The notes below the pieces were generated by a model. The model worked only from the letters and a program-made list of their open reading frames with translations, did no database searches and had not been told where the DNA came from. The position numbers and the translations under genes are program-made. From the NCBI GenBank assembly GCA_023623175.1, contig JAMNXU010000029.1, forward strand, positions 1-64,000: a DNA stretch of 64,000 nucleotides, given 5' to 3'. Positions 37,326 to 46,260 of this stretch are shown here, in pieces. The DNA is from Bacillota bacterium. Its GTDB lineage: Bacteria; Bacillota; Clostridia; Acetivibrionales; JAMNXU01. Within the stretch, counting starts at the first letter, position 1. Each line of letters opens with the position of its first letter.

Positions 37326-38207
37326 TTACGGCAGGCTGAGCAAAACAATGGCCGCCATTCCTATTACCAGGCCGACAATGCCTTTGCCCGGGAGTTTCTC
37401 CCTGAACAGAAATAAAGAAGCAATTGAAGACAGGACAACAACGCCGCCGTTGACCACCGGAAACAGTATTACGCCGTCCACCTTCCCCGCCAGGTAAAAC
37501 ATGATAATATTTCCCACGGCGGTGGTCAGGCCCGTTGCCAGTACAATAAATCTGAAATACGGGCTTTTCAGGTGCTTTATGTCCTCTTTCCTGTACAGCA
37601 GCAAACCCGCGGCTACCAGCAGCGAGGCCACTGTTGCCGTAAAAAAGCACAGGAAAATAAATTCCCTGACCTGCTTTCCGGGAAGCAGCACCTGGTGGCC
37701 TTTTGTTATGGACATTAGAAGACCGTTTCCCAAAAAGGCGACAAAGGTGAAAAGAAACCATTTAACGTTTACGCCCCTGGCCGATGCTGAAGTCGAACTG
37801 CTGCCAAGATAAAAAGTTATAAAAAGCAGCACAAGCCCTGCCAACTGCAACTGTCCCAGTTTCTCGTCCCAAAGAAGGAGGCCCGCCAGTACGGGAATTA
37901 TCAGCGCCAGTGAGAAAAACAGCGCCGTAAAGGAAAGCGGCCCGGCTTCCATGCCTTTCATGTAGAAAAACATTGTTGCGACAAAAAGCACGCCAAAAAT
38001 GACCCCGAGAATTACGGAGTAAGGATGATAGGCGCTTCCTGCGGGCTTGAGGATATAACAAATGATAGAAACTATTGTAAAATACAATGTATTGAATATG
38101 AAGTAGCTTGCAAGGTTTCTCATGTAATAGCGGTTAAACTGCCTGAAGCACAGGGTCTGCAGCGTAAATACGACCAAAGCGGCAAGCATCAGCAAGTATT
38201 CAGTCAT
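37326..38207 (-). CDS. DMT-superfamily permease (EamA type)
   Basis: A 293-residue membrane protein with about ten hydrophobic segments in two homologous halves, typical of drug/metabolite transporters. The first half has AALVVFTLQTLCFRQF and GPLSFTALFFSLALIIPVLAG. The second half has VDGVILFPVVNGGVVVLSSIASLFLFREKLPGKG, the characteristic end of an EamA repeat. The substrate cannot be predicted. It stands alone on the minus strand. Confidence 0.88.
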   Translation of the reverse strand: MTEYLLMLAALVVFTLQTLCFRQFNRYYMRNLASYFIFNTLYFTIVSIICYILKPAGSAYHPYSVILGVIFGVLFVATMFFYMKGMEAGPLSFTALFFSLALIIPVLAGLLLWDEKLGQLQLAGLVLLFITFYLGSSSTSASARGVNVKWFLFTFVAFLGNGLLMSITKGHQVLLPGKQVREFIFLCFFTATVASLLVAAGLLLYRKEDIKHLKSPYFRFIVLATGLTTAVGNIIMFYLAGKVDGVILFPVVNGGVVVLSSIASLFLFREKLPGKGIVGLVIGMAAIVLLSLP

Positions 38208-38394
38208 GGAGCATGTACCTTTCTTTCCACGTTTGTATGTTACATGGCATTGTGATTTTTACTTCATATCAAACCGTGTTCTTTAAAAAGTATAAGCATT
38301 CCCGGGTTTTTGTCGCCATTGGTTCGTATCCCACCGGGAGAAGATGTCGCCTTCCCCATGAACAACAAGACGGAAGGCGACACAATTTACATCC

Positions 38395-38500
38395 TGTCAA
38401 CAAGTTACATCGTGTCATGTAGGCTGTTTAACATCAGGCTGTTTACATCAGGCTATTTACATCAGGCTGTTTTACAGAATATTCAGCCAAAGAATATTCA
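38395..38500. repeat. ACATCAGGCTGTTT repeats
   Basis: Four copies of ACATCAGGCTGTTT-like units (about 15 bp), then two of AGAATATTCAGCC, lie just downstream of the propeller gene. Same style as the other post-gene repeats. Confidence 0.6.
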
Positions 38501-40807
38501 GCCTATTTCATCAAGGGGATCGCCGGTGCCGTTCGCAGGTCCGTGCCATATACTGCTTCCAAATGTAGTAATATAAATCATATCTTTGTTGACCGGGTCA
38601 TTTACAACCCTGTGGCCCCATTTGAAATTGTATCCTCCAAGCCTGCGCCAGGTCCTGCCCCTGTCATCAGAACGGTATGCCGAGCTTTCAAAGGTGACCA
38701 GGTACAGAACATTGCTGTCATAGGCGTCCACCGTCACGCTGTAAACATGGCTTGACTGATCGAATATGCAGTTCCAGGTATTTCCCCCGTCGGCTGTTAC
38801 ATAAGCGCCGCCGTAATACTCTCTTCCGTTGATTGTTCTCGGCCAGCAGGCCAGGTACATCCTCCTGGGATTAACAGGATCAAAAGTCAGGTCATTGGGC
38901 GCGTTCACACCGTCGGGAAGGTTAATTTTCTCCCAGGTTTCGGCTCCGTCAACAGATTTGTAGATTGCGCCTCCGTACTCTTTTCCGTCCTTTTTGGCCC
39001 GCGCCACGACCAGGTACAGCGTGCCGTCGGGCAGCTGGGCAAATCTGTAGGCATTGGGACTGGGTTCAAGTCCGTTGTTTTTCTGAACCCATGTATATCC
39101 GTCGTCGGTAGATTTATAAACCCCGTGGCCGAAAACCGCGGCATAGAGAGTTCTTTTTCCGGCCGGGCTCGCAGGATCCAGAATTATATGGGTGACCGGT
39201 CCATGGGGCATACCCTCGTTGGAGACTTCCCAGCTTTCCGCTCCGTTTTCCGTCCTGCACACGCCCCCGGGCGAATTGCGCAGCCAGTCCATGGAATCGT
39301 ACATCTTTGCCCTCGGAAGATCGTGGGCATATCCCCAGGCGCTCCATGCTCTTCCCCTGACTTCCGGGTCAAAGACCATCCAATAGCACGTGTTGCTCCA
39401 TTTTACCGGCACGCCTTTTATGGCATGGAACCATGATTCCCCGCCGTTACGGGAGCGGGCCATGCCCATATCGGTATAGGAAATGATTATGTGGTTATTG
39501 TCAAAGGGATCGAAATGCACCCCGTAACACGTCGTAACGTCCATTTCTCCCCTGTTGGAAAAGCTCCCGTCGGGGTAATCCCTGGAGTAAACCTGCTCCC
39601 AGGTCCTGCCTCCATCCACGGTCCGGTGGATCGCTCCCATATCGGTAACGTAACAGATGTCGGGATTGGTTGCGCAAACGCCTATTCCGATGAAACCGAC
39701 ACCCTTGGGCCCCGTGCCCGTGTATTCGTGGGTATAAAGTCTCTCAACCCATCCTGTTCGATGATTTTCCGCATTTTTAAACTTATTTGCCATAAACACC
39801 GGTTTCCAGGATTCCCCTTCGTCTTCGCTCTTGTAAATGCCGAAGGTTCCCGAACCGCCTTTTGAAGCATGGTACCTGACAGTTAAATAAACTACGGATG
39901 AATCGCCGGTGCAGGTGCCGATATGTCCGCAGCGGACCGTTTCCGTAACGCCGTTATGCTCTGTAACGGCCGCTATTCCTTCCGTTTTGCGTTCCCAGCT
40001 AACGCCCTTATCCGCCGATTTCCAAAATCCCGGCAAAATTCTTTCTCCGTCCGTGTCAGTCGCGGTTGTAATATAAAAAACCGGATTTTTGCTCTCCCTG
40101 TTTATTGCCCACGCTGCATAGGAAATTTGCTCAGCTCCCCCGGGCAGGCCCAGGAGTTCAAAGTTCTTGCCGGACACGCTGCCGCGGTAAATACCTTCGC
40201 TCGTGAAAATGTACAGTGTCCGGTTATTTGGGGGAGTATCGGTGTCAACAAAAAATCCAAAAACCCGGCCTCCTGCCATTGTAACAAGACGGGACCAGGT
40301 TTTCCCGCTGTCCGGTGAATGAAAAACGGTCAGGCTGCCCGGCGAACCCTTGCTGCGCGCGTCTATCAGGGTAGCTCTCGTGTTTACCCCGGCATAAATG
40401 TGCGCGCTCTGTTCAGGGTCAACAAATACAGCCTGTACCTTGCCGCCCGGCCAGTCATCATTGGTTATATACCTGTTGTCGGCCTCATCTCCGACCTTTA
40501 TCTCCTCGATAACCGATTCGGGAACGGGAAGAATTAGCTTCCACGTCTTTCCATTGTCTTCGGAACGGAACAGTCCCGATGAACCGGCATATATAACACC
40601 GGGTTTTGACGGATCAAATGCATAGGAATCAACCCTTGTCCTCAAATTGAACTGTCTCCAGGTGTTTCCTCCGTCATGGCTTATGTACGCTCCCGTCATA
40701 TCGGAACAGGTAAGTACCGTCTCGGGATCATGGGGGCTTATTGTCGGGATATAGTGGCTTCCGGCTCCTCCCGGTCCGATGACTCTCCATTTCGCCGGTT
40801 CGTTCAT
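38498..40807 (-). CDS. Asp-box beta-propeller protein, GH74/sortilin-like, cytoplasmic
   Basis: A 769-residue protein made of repeated Asp-box motifs (SxDxGxTW). I count about twelve, from SHDGGNTW near residue 44 to SDDRGRTW near 720, enough for two seven-bladed propellers. The N-terminal CSDMTGAYISHDGG resembles the catalytic-Asp segment of GH74 xyloglucanases, and TDMGAIHRTVDGGRTW in the middle could be the second acidic motif. No signal peptide, dockerin or membrane segment is present, so any enzymatic role would be intracellular or need another export route. Start ATG follows GAGGAGG. Confidence 0.82.
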   Translation of the reverse strand: MNEPAKWRVIGPGGAGSHYIPTISPHDPETVLTCSDMTGAYISHDGGNTWRQFNLRTRVDSYAFDPSKPGVIYAGSSGLFRSEDNGKTWKLILPVPESVIEEIKVGDEADNRYITNDDWPGGKVQAVFVDPEQSAHIYAGVNTRATLIDARSKGSPGSLTVFHSPDSGKTWSRLVTMAGGRVFGFFVDTDTPPNNRTLYIFTSEGIYRGSVSGKNFELLGLPGGAEQISYAAWAINRESKNPVFYITTATDTDGERILPGFWKSADKGVSWERKTEGIAAVTEHNGVTETVRCGHIGTCTGDSSVVYLTVRYHASKGGSGTFGIYKSEDEGESWKPVFMANKFKNAENHRTGWVERLYTHEYTGTGPKGVGFIGIGVCATNPDICYVTDMGAIHRTVDGGRTWEQVYSRDYPDGSFSNRGEMDVTTCYGVHFDPFDNNHIIISYTDMGMARSRNGGESWFHAIKGVPVKWSNTCYWMVFDPEVRGRAWSAWGYAHDLPRAKMYDSMDWLRNSPGGVCRTENGAESWEVSNEGMPHGPVTHIILDPASPAGKRTLYAAVFGHGVYKSTDDGYTWVQKNNGLEPSPNAYRFAQLPDGTLYLVVARAKKDGKEYGGAIYKSVDGAETWEKINLPDGVNAPNDLTFDPVNPRRMYLACWPRTINGREYYGGAYVTADGGNTWNCIFDQSSHVYSVTVDAYDSNVLYLVTFESSAYRSDDRGRTWRRLGGYNFKWGHRVVNDPVNKDMIYITTFGSSIWHGPANGTGDPLDEIG

Positions 40808-40900
40808 TGGAAATTCCTCCTCTTTATAATAGCTTTATGATATTCCGGATTTATTAGCTTTATGATATTCCGAATATTAGCTATCGATATCCCGGACTCC

Positions 40901-42193
40901 TCATTCCATGACGAGCAAATTTATATACCTGAAATGCTCGAGGCTTTCAAACACATAACCCTGGGCTTTCAGGTAATCCAGGATGCCGGGCAATGCCTCG
41001 ACAGTTGTTTCCTTGCCCGGGGCGTCGTGCATCAGGATTACTACTTCTTTCTTCCCCACGGTTGTGTTTACAATATTTTCATAAAGCTTTTGGACGGGCA
41101 CGTTCAGCGCCTCGGAATCGCCGTTCAGGGCATTCCAGTCTATATACCTGTAGCCGGCCTGTTTTACAGCGTCGCGGAAAGGTTTCAGCCTGTCGCCGAA
41201 AGAACCTCCCGGGAACCTGATAAGCCCCGGAATAAAATCATCTCCGAGGATGGAAGCCAGCGTATTGTCGGTTTTTTTAATTTCGTTCATGAAAGTGTCT
41301 ACACTGGAATAAATGACATTGTACCTGTGGGAATAGGTGTGATTGCCTATAAAATGCCCCTCTTTTCTTATTCTTTTAATAAGATGCGGATATGACTGAG
41401 CAAGCTCTCCGAGCACGAAAAAGGTTGCTTTTATTTCGTACCTGGAAAGTATATCCAGTATTTTGGGCGTTATCGTTGGAGAAGGGCCGTCATCAAAAGT
41501 CAGGTAGGCAACCTTCTCATGCTTTTTTATATCAGGTTTCTGTGAAGGCGAAGGCAAGGGCGTCACCGCCGGCAGCCCACTGTTGCCGGAAGTTGTGCTC
41601 TCCTTTTGATTAGAAGGCTGCGTAGTCGGCTTATTGCCGTTTGATGGCTTCGGGGTCGGCCCGGACGCGCCCGGTTTCACGTCGGATACGTTTTTGCCCT
41701 GCTGCGTGGAGGTACCGGATTTTGAAGAAGTTTGCTCTGAAGTTGTGCGCTGTGTTTTGGATGTCTTCTGCGTATCGGTTGACCGGGGCTTTTCTGATTT
41801 GCTGTCAGCCGGCTTATTGCCATTTTCCGTTTTATCTGATTTGTCACCGCCTGTGGTTTTGTCGCCGTTTGCGGACTTATTGTCGCCTGCCGGTTTTTCG
41901 CCGCTTTTTCCCGATGATTTTGACGGGTTTGAAATCGGATTGCCCTGTGAAATTTGGGAATCCCTGGAGTTTTCGGAGGTGTTTTTATTCGCGCCGCTGT
42001 TCTGCGCGGTTTTTTCCGTCTGCAAGGATTTTTCGCCAGTATCACCCACGGTATCTCCGCCATCCGCCAGGTAATGGCCGTGTTCCTGCATGAAAACAGC
42101 TGTAGGCACCATCATGAACAAAAAATAAAGGGCGGCCAATGAAACAAGTATTTTCCCGTATAATGCAAATTGTCTTTTGATACCGTTCCTCAC
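40901..42193 (-). CDS. Membrane-anchored polysaccharide deacetylase (NodB domain)
   Basis: A cell-wall-facing deacetylase, probably acting on peptidoglycan or another GlcNAc polymer. Residues 10-35 are a signal anchor ([19 protein letters not shown]). A low-complexity linker rich in Ser, Thr, Asn, Lys and Asp runs to about residue 220. The NodB domain follows with all motifs: [32 protein letters not shown] and LMHDAPGK. Start is GTG 42193, about eight bases after GGGGGAA; the frame stays open further upstream but without a ribosome site. Confidence 0.93.
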   Translation of the reverse strand: MRNGIKRQFALYGKILVSLAALYFLFMMVPTAVFMQEHGHYLADGGDTVGDTGEKSLQTEKTAQNSGANKNTSENSRDSQISQGNPISNPSKSSGKSGEKPAGDNKSANGDKTTGGDKSDKTENGNKPADSKSEKPRSTDTQKTSKTQRTTSEQTSSKSGTSTQQGKNVSDVKPGASGPTPKPSNGNKPTTQPSNQKESTTSGNSGLPAVTPLPSPSQKPDIKKHEKVAYLTFDDGPSPTITPKILDILSRYEIKATFFVLGELAQSYPHLIKRIRKEGHFIGNHTYSHRYNVIYSSVDTFMNEIKKTDNTLASILGDDFIPGLIRFPGGSFGDRLKPFRDAVKQAGYRYIDWNALNGDSEALNVPVQKLYENIVNTTVGKKEVVILMHDAPGKETTVEALPGILDYLKAQGYVFESLEHFRYINLLVME

Positions 42194-42605
42194 AGACTTA
42201 TTCCCCCAGATTCTCACATAGATTATATAATATTTTCGAAATATATAACATTGTTTTACCCGCAAAATAAGTTCAAATCACTGAAATTTATTTAATCCCC
42301 GTATTTTGCCGGTTTTCAGGAGCAACTTCGGGATGCCCGTGGAATGCCACGATCGGAAAATATTACCGAAGCGACAATAAAGGCAATAAGTAATTTCAGC
42401 TGTGCATGCATTTTTTACGGGCAATTGATATTTTAGTCCGGATCCGCAGGTACGGGACAGGTAGTATAAGCGGATTCGCAGGTTACAGAATCAGGTTACA
42501 GGTTTTAACCGGTAAATTCAAGTTGGATTTTGTAAAATCCATACATAATTTTGTTTTCTTCCGGAAATTTTCTATGATATATGCGGATATATCCGAAGAA
42601 ATCCA
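42194..42605. other. Gap between deacetylase and glycosyltransferase genes
   Basis: About 410 bp without a credible ORF. The deacetylase promoter should be in the AT-rich part near 42220-42300, but no clear hexamers are seen. 42430-42500 shows faint repetition of GGATCCGCAGGT/GCGGATTCGCAGGTTACAG. Confidence 0.4.
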
Positions 42606-43565
42606 CTAAACATTCAGCAGCAGCAATATGATTGAAATCAGGCTGAAACAAACGTTTACAAGGCAAAGAAACACCAGCACCTGCTTGGCATTGAGCCCCA
42701 GGTTGAGAAGTCTGAAATGCACCTGGCTGGCATCGGCCTTGTAAACAGGCTTGCCCTCGGTAAATCTCTTTATAATCACAAACAGGTTGTCAAAAATCGG
42801 GACTCCCAGGGCAAGAACGGGTATGAATATGGAAAGGACCGTTGCCTGCTTTAATGCGCCGTCAAGGGCTATAATTCCCAAAATGTATCCAAGAAAGGTG
42901 GCGCCGGCATCACCCATGTATATTTTGGCCGGCGGCTTGTTATAGTGAAGATAGCCCAGCGCCGAACCCAGAAGCGCAATGGCCATGTAAGCGGACTCGA
43001 CACGGCCCTTGGCCAGGGCCACAATGAACAGCGTCACGGCTGAAATTGCCGACAGGCTTCCTGCCAGGCCGTCAAGACCGTCGGTAAAATTAATGACCGT
43101 TGTTACACCGAATATCCAGGTAATGGACAGAATCAGCTTCAGCCATTCCGGGAAAAATATGTATTTTTCGGCAAAAGGATTGTATATCCCTGCAAAGACA
43201 ACGCCTGCTCTGTATACTACAAATGCGGCCGCAACCTGCAGCACCATCTTGGGAAGCACGGGAAACTCCTTCCCGCGGGTTTTAAACCAGTCATCAACAA
43301 GCCCTATGCCCAGTATTATAAATGAACCGCACAATATTGCCGTTAATTTTGTGTTTATGGCATTGCCAAATAAAGCGTACGTGGTAAAAAAGCCTATAAA
43401 TATGGCTATTCCCGCCGTGAGAGGTATGGGCTCGCGATGGATTTTTCTCTCGTTTCCTTCCACCGGTTTGTCCACAAAACCGATGCGTATGGCCAGCCGT
43501 TTTAAAAAGGGTATCAAAGCCCAAACAATGACATAGGCACATGCGGCCGCTGCTATATAATTAAT
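42606..43565 (-). CDS. MraY/WecA/TagO-type phospho-sugar transferase, probable AUU start
   Basis: An integral membrane enzyme that transfers a sugar-1-phosphate (usually GlcNAc-1-P) to undecaprenyl phosphate for wall polymers. Family motifs are GLVDDW, NFTDGLDGLAGS, AKIYMGDAGATFLGY and the late VPIFDNLFVIIKR. A TTG at 43517 would cut off half of the first membrane helix. The frame continues 16 codons upstream to ATT at 43563-43565, six bases after AGAGGTGA. The resulting N-terminus (NYIAAAACAYVIVWALIPFLKRLAI) matches the family. No ATG, GTG or other TTG lies between, so AUU is the likely start. Confidence 0.88.
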   Translation of the reverse strand: MNYIAAAACAYVIVWALIPFLKRLAIRIGFVDKPVEGNERKIHREPIPLTAGIAIFIGFFTTYALFGNAINTKLTAILCGSFIILGIGLVDDWFKTRGKEFPVLPKMVLQVAAAFVVYRAGVVFAGIYNPFAEKYIFFPEWLKLILSITWIFGVTTVINFTDGLDGLAGSLSAISAVTLFIVALAKGRVESAYMAIALLGSALGYLHYNKPPAKIYMGDAGATFLGYILGIIALDGALKQATVLSIFIPVLALGVPIFDNLFVIIKRFTEGKPVYKADASQVHFRLLNLGLNAKQVLVFLCLVNVCFSLISIILLLLNV

Positions 43566-43756
43566 GGAATATCACCTCTGTATGCAAATGCCCGTAATTG
43601 TTTTCTTTTGCTCTTGCCCGGTCTGGTCCCGTGACCGGGCCGGGCAAGCTTTCCGCCTGTATTTTCATGTATTTTACCATAATCCAGTATAGTAATGTGG
43701 GAATTACTTGTCAACTGTATGAAAACACCACATGGCACGCAGCAGGACGCAAAGCT

Positions 43757-45136
43757 TTATGCATCATAACGTCCGCTAATCACCCTTGCCACATGGACTC
43801 CGCTGGCGGAAGCCTGGGACAGGGAATGCGTTACGCCGGATCCGTCTCCCAGGACATACAGCCCCCGGATTTTTGTTTCAAGGTTGCCGTCCACCTCCAC
43901 TAGGGAATTATAGAACTTTACTTCAACTCCGTACAGCAGTGTGCTTTCATTGGCTGTTCCGGGAGCAATCTTGTCGAGGGCGTAAATCATTTCAATGATG
44001 TCATCAAGCTGCCTTTTGGGAATGACCAGGCTCAGGTCCCCGGGTGTCGCATTAAGAGTTGGTCTCGTGAAGCTTTGGGCCAGCCTGTGTTCCGTTGTCC
44101 TCTGGCCTTTAACAAGGTCCCCGAATTTCTGGACCAGCACTCCGCCGCCGAGCATGTTGCTGAGGCGCGCTATTGATTCGCCGTATTCATTGCTGTTTTT
44201 GAAAGGTTCCGTAAACCTGTTGGAGACAAGCAGCGCAAAATTGGTGTTTTCGGTATGGTATTTGGGGTCGGAATAACTGTGTCCGTTGACGGTCAAAATG
44301 CCGTTGGTATTTTCTGTAACAACTTCCCCGTAAGGGTTCATGCAGAAAGTCCTGACTACGTCCGAATATTTCTTTGTACGGTAAACGAATTTGCTTTCAT
44401 ACACCGCATCGGTAATATGGGCAAAAATCGCAGCAGGAAGCTCAACACGTACCCCTATATCCACACGGTTCCTGGTAGTTTTAATACCAAGTCGGTCGCA
44501 AATACCTGAAATCCACCGTGATCCTGATCTTCCCGGGGCAAGTACCAGGTTGTCACACCGAAAATTCCCGACGGCCGATACTACTTCAAAACCCCCGTCA
44601 CCCGGTATGATATCCTCAACTTCTGCATTAAATCTTATGTCAACTCTTTCCTTCAAATAATCATACATATTGGACAATATGACAATGTTCCTGTCGGTTC
44701 CGAAATGGCGAACCTCGGCGTCCAACAGGTGAAGATCATATTTGAGCGCTTCGGTCTTCAGGTTTGAGTTAGCCGTGGAATAGAGTTTTGCTCCTTCGCC
44801 TCCGAAAGCGCAGTTCACCTTGTCCACATAACGCATGAGTTCAAGGGCTTTTTCCCTTCCCACGTACTGATACAGTTCTCCGCCGAAATTGTTGGTGATA
44901 TTGTACTTTCCGTCGGACAGGCTTCCGCTTCCGCCGAAACCGTTAACAACGCTGCAGGTTTTACAGTGGATACAGGATTTCACACTTTCACCGTCAATGG
45001 GGCATTTTCTCTTATCTAGCGAGGTACCTTTCTCCAGCATCAGCACTTGCAGGGAAGGTTTGATCCGGGTTAACTCATATGCTGTGAAAATTCCGCCGGC
45101 ACCAGCCCCTACTATTATCACATCGTATTTTTCCAA
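43757..45136 (-). CDS. FAD-dependent dehydrogenase of the COG2509 type
   Basis: A 459-residue flavoprotein related to uncharacterised dehydrogenases (COG2509). The FAD site VIIVGAGAGGIFTAYEL is at residues 6-22. A Cys-rich segment SCIHCKTCSVVNGFGGSGSLSDGKYN follows, and LYVLGDGSGVTHSLSQA near the end is the second FAD contact. The Cys pattern may hold a cluster or a redox disulfide. Start is TTG 45136 with AAAGGGG about nine bases upstream. The enzyme's substrate is unknown; the family is common in anaerobes. Confidence 0.9.
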   Translation of the reverse strand: MEKYDVIIVGAGAGGIFTAYELTRIKPSLQVLMLEKGTSLDKRKCPIDGESVKSCIHCKTCSVVNGFGGSGSLSDGKYNITNNFGGELYQYVGREKALELMRYVDKVNCAFGGEGAKLYSTANSNLKTEALKYDLHLLDAEVRHFGTDRNIVILSNMYDYLKERVDIRFNAEVEDIIPGDGGFEVVSAVGNFRCDNLVLAPGRSGSRWISGICDRLGIKTTRNRVDIGVRVELPAAIFAHITDAVYESKFVYRTKKYSDVVRTFCMNPYGEVVTENTNGILTVNGHSYSDPKYHTENTNFALLVSNRFTEPFKNSNEYGESIARLSNMLGGGVLVQKFGDLVKGQRTTEHRLAQSFTRPTLNATPGDLSLVIPKRQLDDIIEMIYALDKIAPGTANESTLLYGVEVKFYNSLVEVDGNLETKIRGLYVLGDGSGVTHSLSQASASGVHVARVISGRYDA

Positions 45137-45194
45137 TGCGTATAACCCCTTTCCTCATCCATTAATGATGTACATTATTAGTTTAGCATATTCC

Positions 45195-45212
45195 GGGGAC
45201 GGTTCTCAAAAA
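45195..45212 (+). repeat. Dispersed-repeat copy upstream of the COG2509 gene
   Basis: A single GGGGACGGTTCTCAAAAA copy on the plus strand, 58 bp before the minus-strand start of the FAD enzyme. Here the repeat points away from that gene. Confidence 0.85.
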
Positions 45213-45305
45213 CTATGCACACGCAACAAAAAATTATGTTTTTGAGAATATGGCCCATAATATTCCACTTTAATACATTTTTCTAAAAAATTTTCATGTA
45301 ATCTA

Positions 45306-45334
45306 TTGACATATTCTTATATATGTTGTAATAT
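45306..45334 (+). promoter_or_regulatory. Promoter of the YdbC-like gene
   Basis: TTGACA (45306-45311) and TAATAT (45329-45334) are separated by 17 bp, near consensus for the housekeeping sigma factor. The start codon follows 51 bp later. Confidence 0.82.
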
Positions 45335-45385
45335 TATCCTATCAATAACATTCCAGTAATTAAATGATAAAAAAGGAGGTGTATT

Positions 45386-45619
45386 ATGATAGAAATAAAA
45401 TACGAGATAGTCCAACATGTTGCAGTTATAAGCGAAAACTCCAGGGGTTGGAAAAAGGAAGTAAATATTATTAGTTGGAATGACAGGAAACCCAAGCTTG
45501 ACATCAGGGAATGGACCGGGGATCGAGAAAAAATGAGCAAGGGCGTCACTTTCAATAAAGAGGAAGCGCAAGAATTAAAAAACGCCATCATGAACCTGGA
45601 CCTGAAAGTCCTGGAATGA
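45386..45619 (+). CDS. YdbC-type PC4-domain ssDNA-binding protein
   Basis: A 77-residue protein of the bacterial YdbC/PC4 family, which binds single-stranded DNA and may affect transcription. Family features seen: GWKKEVNIISWNDRKPKLDIREW and the C-terminal helix KEEAQELKNAIMNL. A strong AAGGAGGTG site precedes the ATG and a near-consensus promoter lies upstream. It is followed by the DUF6514-like gene after about 60 bp. Confidence 0.9.
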   Translation: MIEIKYEIVQHVAVISENSRGWKKEVNIISWNDRKPKLDIREWTGDREKMSKGVTFNKEEAQELKNAIMNLDLKVLE

Positions 45620-45682
45620 ACATTAATCTCCAATTTTTTCCGTATTTCGACAACAACTCGAATTATGCAAGGGAGGAGAAAT

Positions 45683-45997
45683 ATGATTAAACGTATTTTG
45701 CTCTCCAGGGAGAAAGTGCTTCCTTATGATAACTCTGATAATTCCTTTGTCCAACCTCTGGAACTGGAATATTACATAACGGAAAGCCCTCCGGACAGAT
45801 ACATGGTAAACGAGGAAGAAACCGTTTACGGTATGTCGGTGGTTAAAAAAGCCGGAGAAGGCGTCATTGAAGAAGAATTTATCCGCAACTACTCCTGTAG
45901 TCGCAAAGATGCTGAAAATGTTGTTAAGATACTCGCTGCCAATAAAGTAACCCCTTTAGAACTCCCCTATATCATTGATGATCTTTTAGGCGTATAA
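45683..45997 (+). CDS. DUF6514-like small protein
   Basis: A 104-residue acidic protein resembling the Clostridial DUF6514 family, with LEYYITESPP, a central VYGMSVVKKAGEGVIEEEFI and the ending VTPLELPYIIDDLLG. Function unknown. GGGAGGAG at 45671-45678 sets the start at ATG 45683; an in-frame ATG at 45665 lies before that site and is not used. Probably co-transcribed with the YdbC gene and ended by a terminator 37 bp later. Confidence 0.8.
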   Translation: MIKRILLSREKVLPYDNSDNSFVQPLELEYYITESPPDRYMVNEEETVYGMSVVKKAGEGVIEEEFIRNYSCSRKDAENVVKILAANKVTPLELPYIIDDLLGV

Positions 45998-46034
45998 TAT
46001 GTAGCACTTTTCACCTCTTCTACATATTCTTATG

Positions 46035-46068
46035 CCCCGGTTGCAGAATTCTCCCGGGGTTCTTTTTT
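46035..46068 (+). terminator. Terminator after the DUF6514-like gene
   Basis: CCCCGG (46035-46040) pairs with CCGGGG (46054-46059) and is followed by TTCTTTTTT. Confidence 0.8.
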
Positions 46069-46260
46069 GCAGTCAAAATATTCCACTTGCCATAGGCCAG
46101 CCTATTTATTTGGTCTTTACAGGAATTCGCAGAATATTCCCGGGCTCGTTTTTTAACCCGTGTTTTCATCCGCATTTGTATTTCCTCGCTGAAGAATAAG
46201 TTTTCATTAATTACAGAAACTAAGCAAGAAATTTAACAATATAATTTCCCGGGAGGAATT

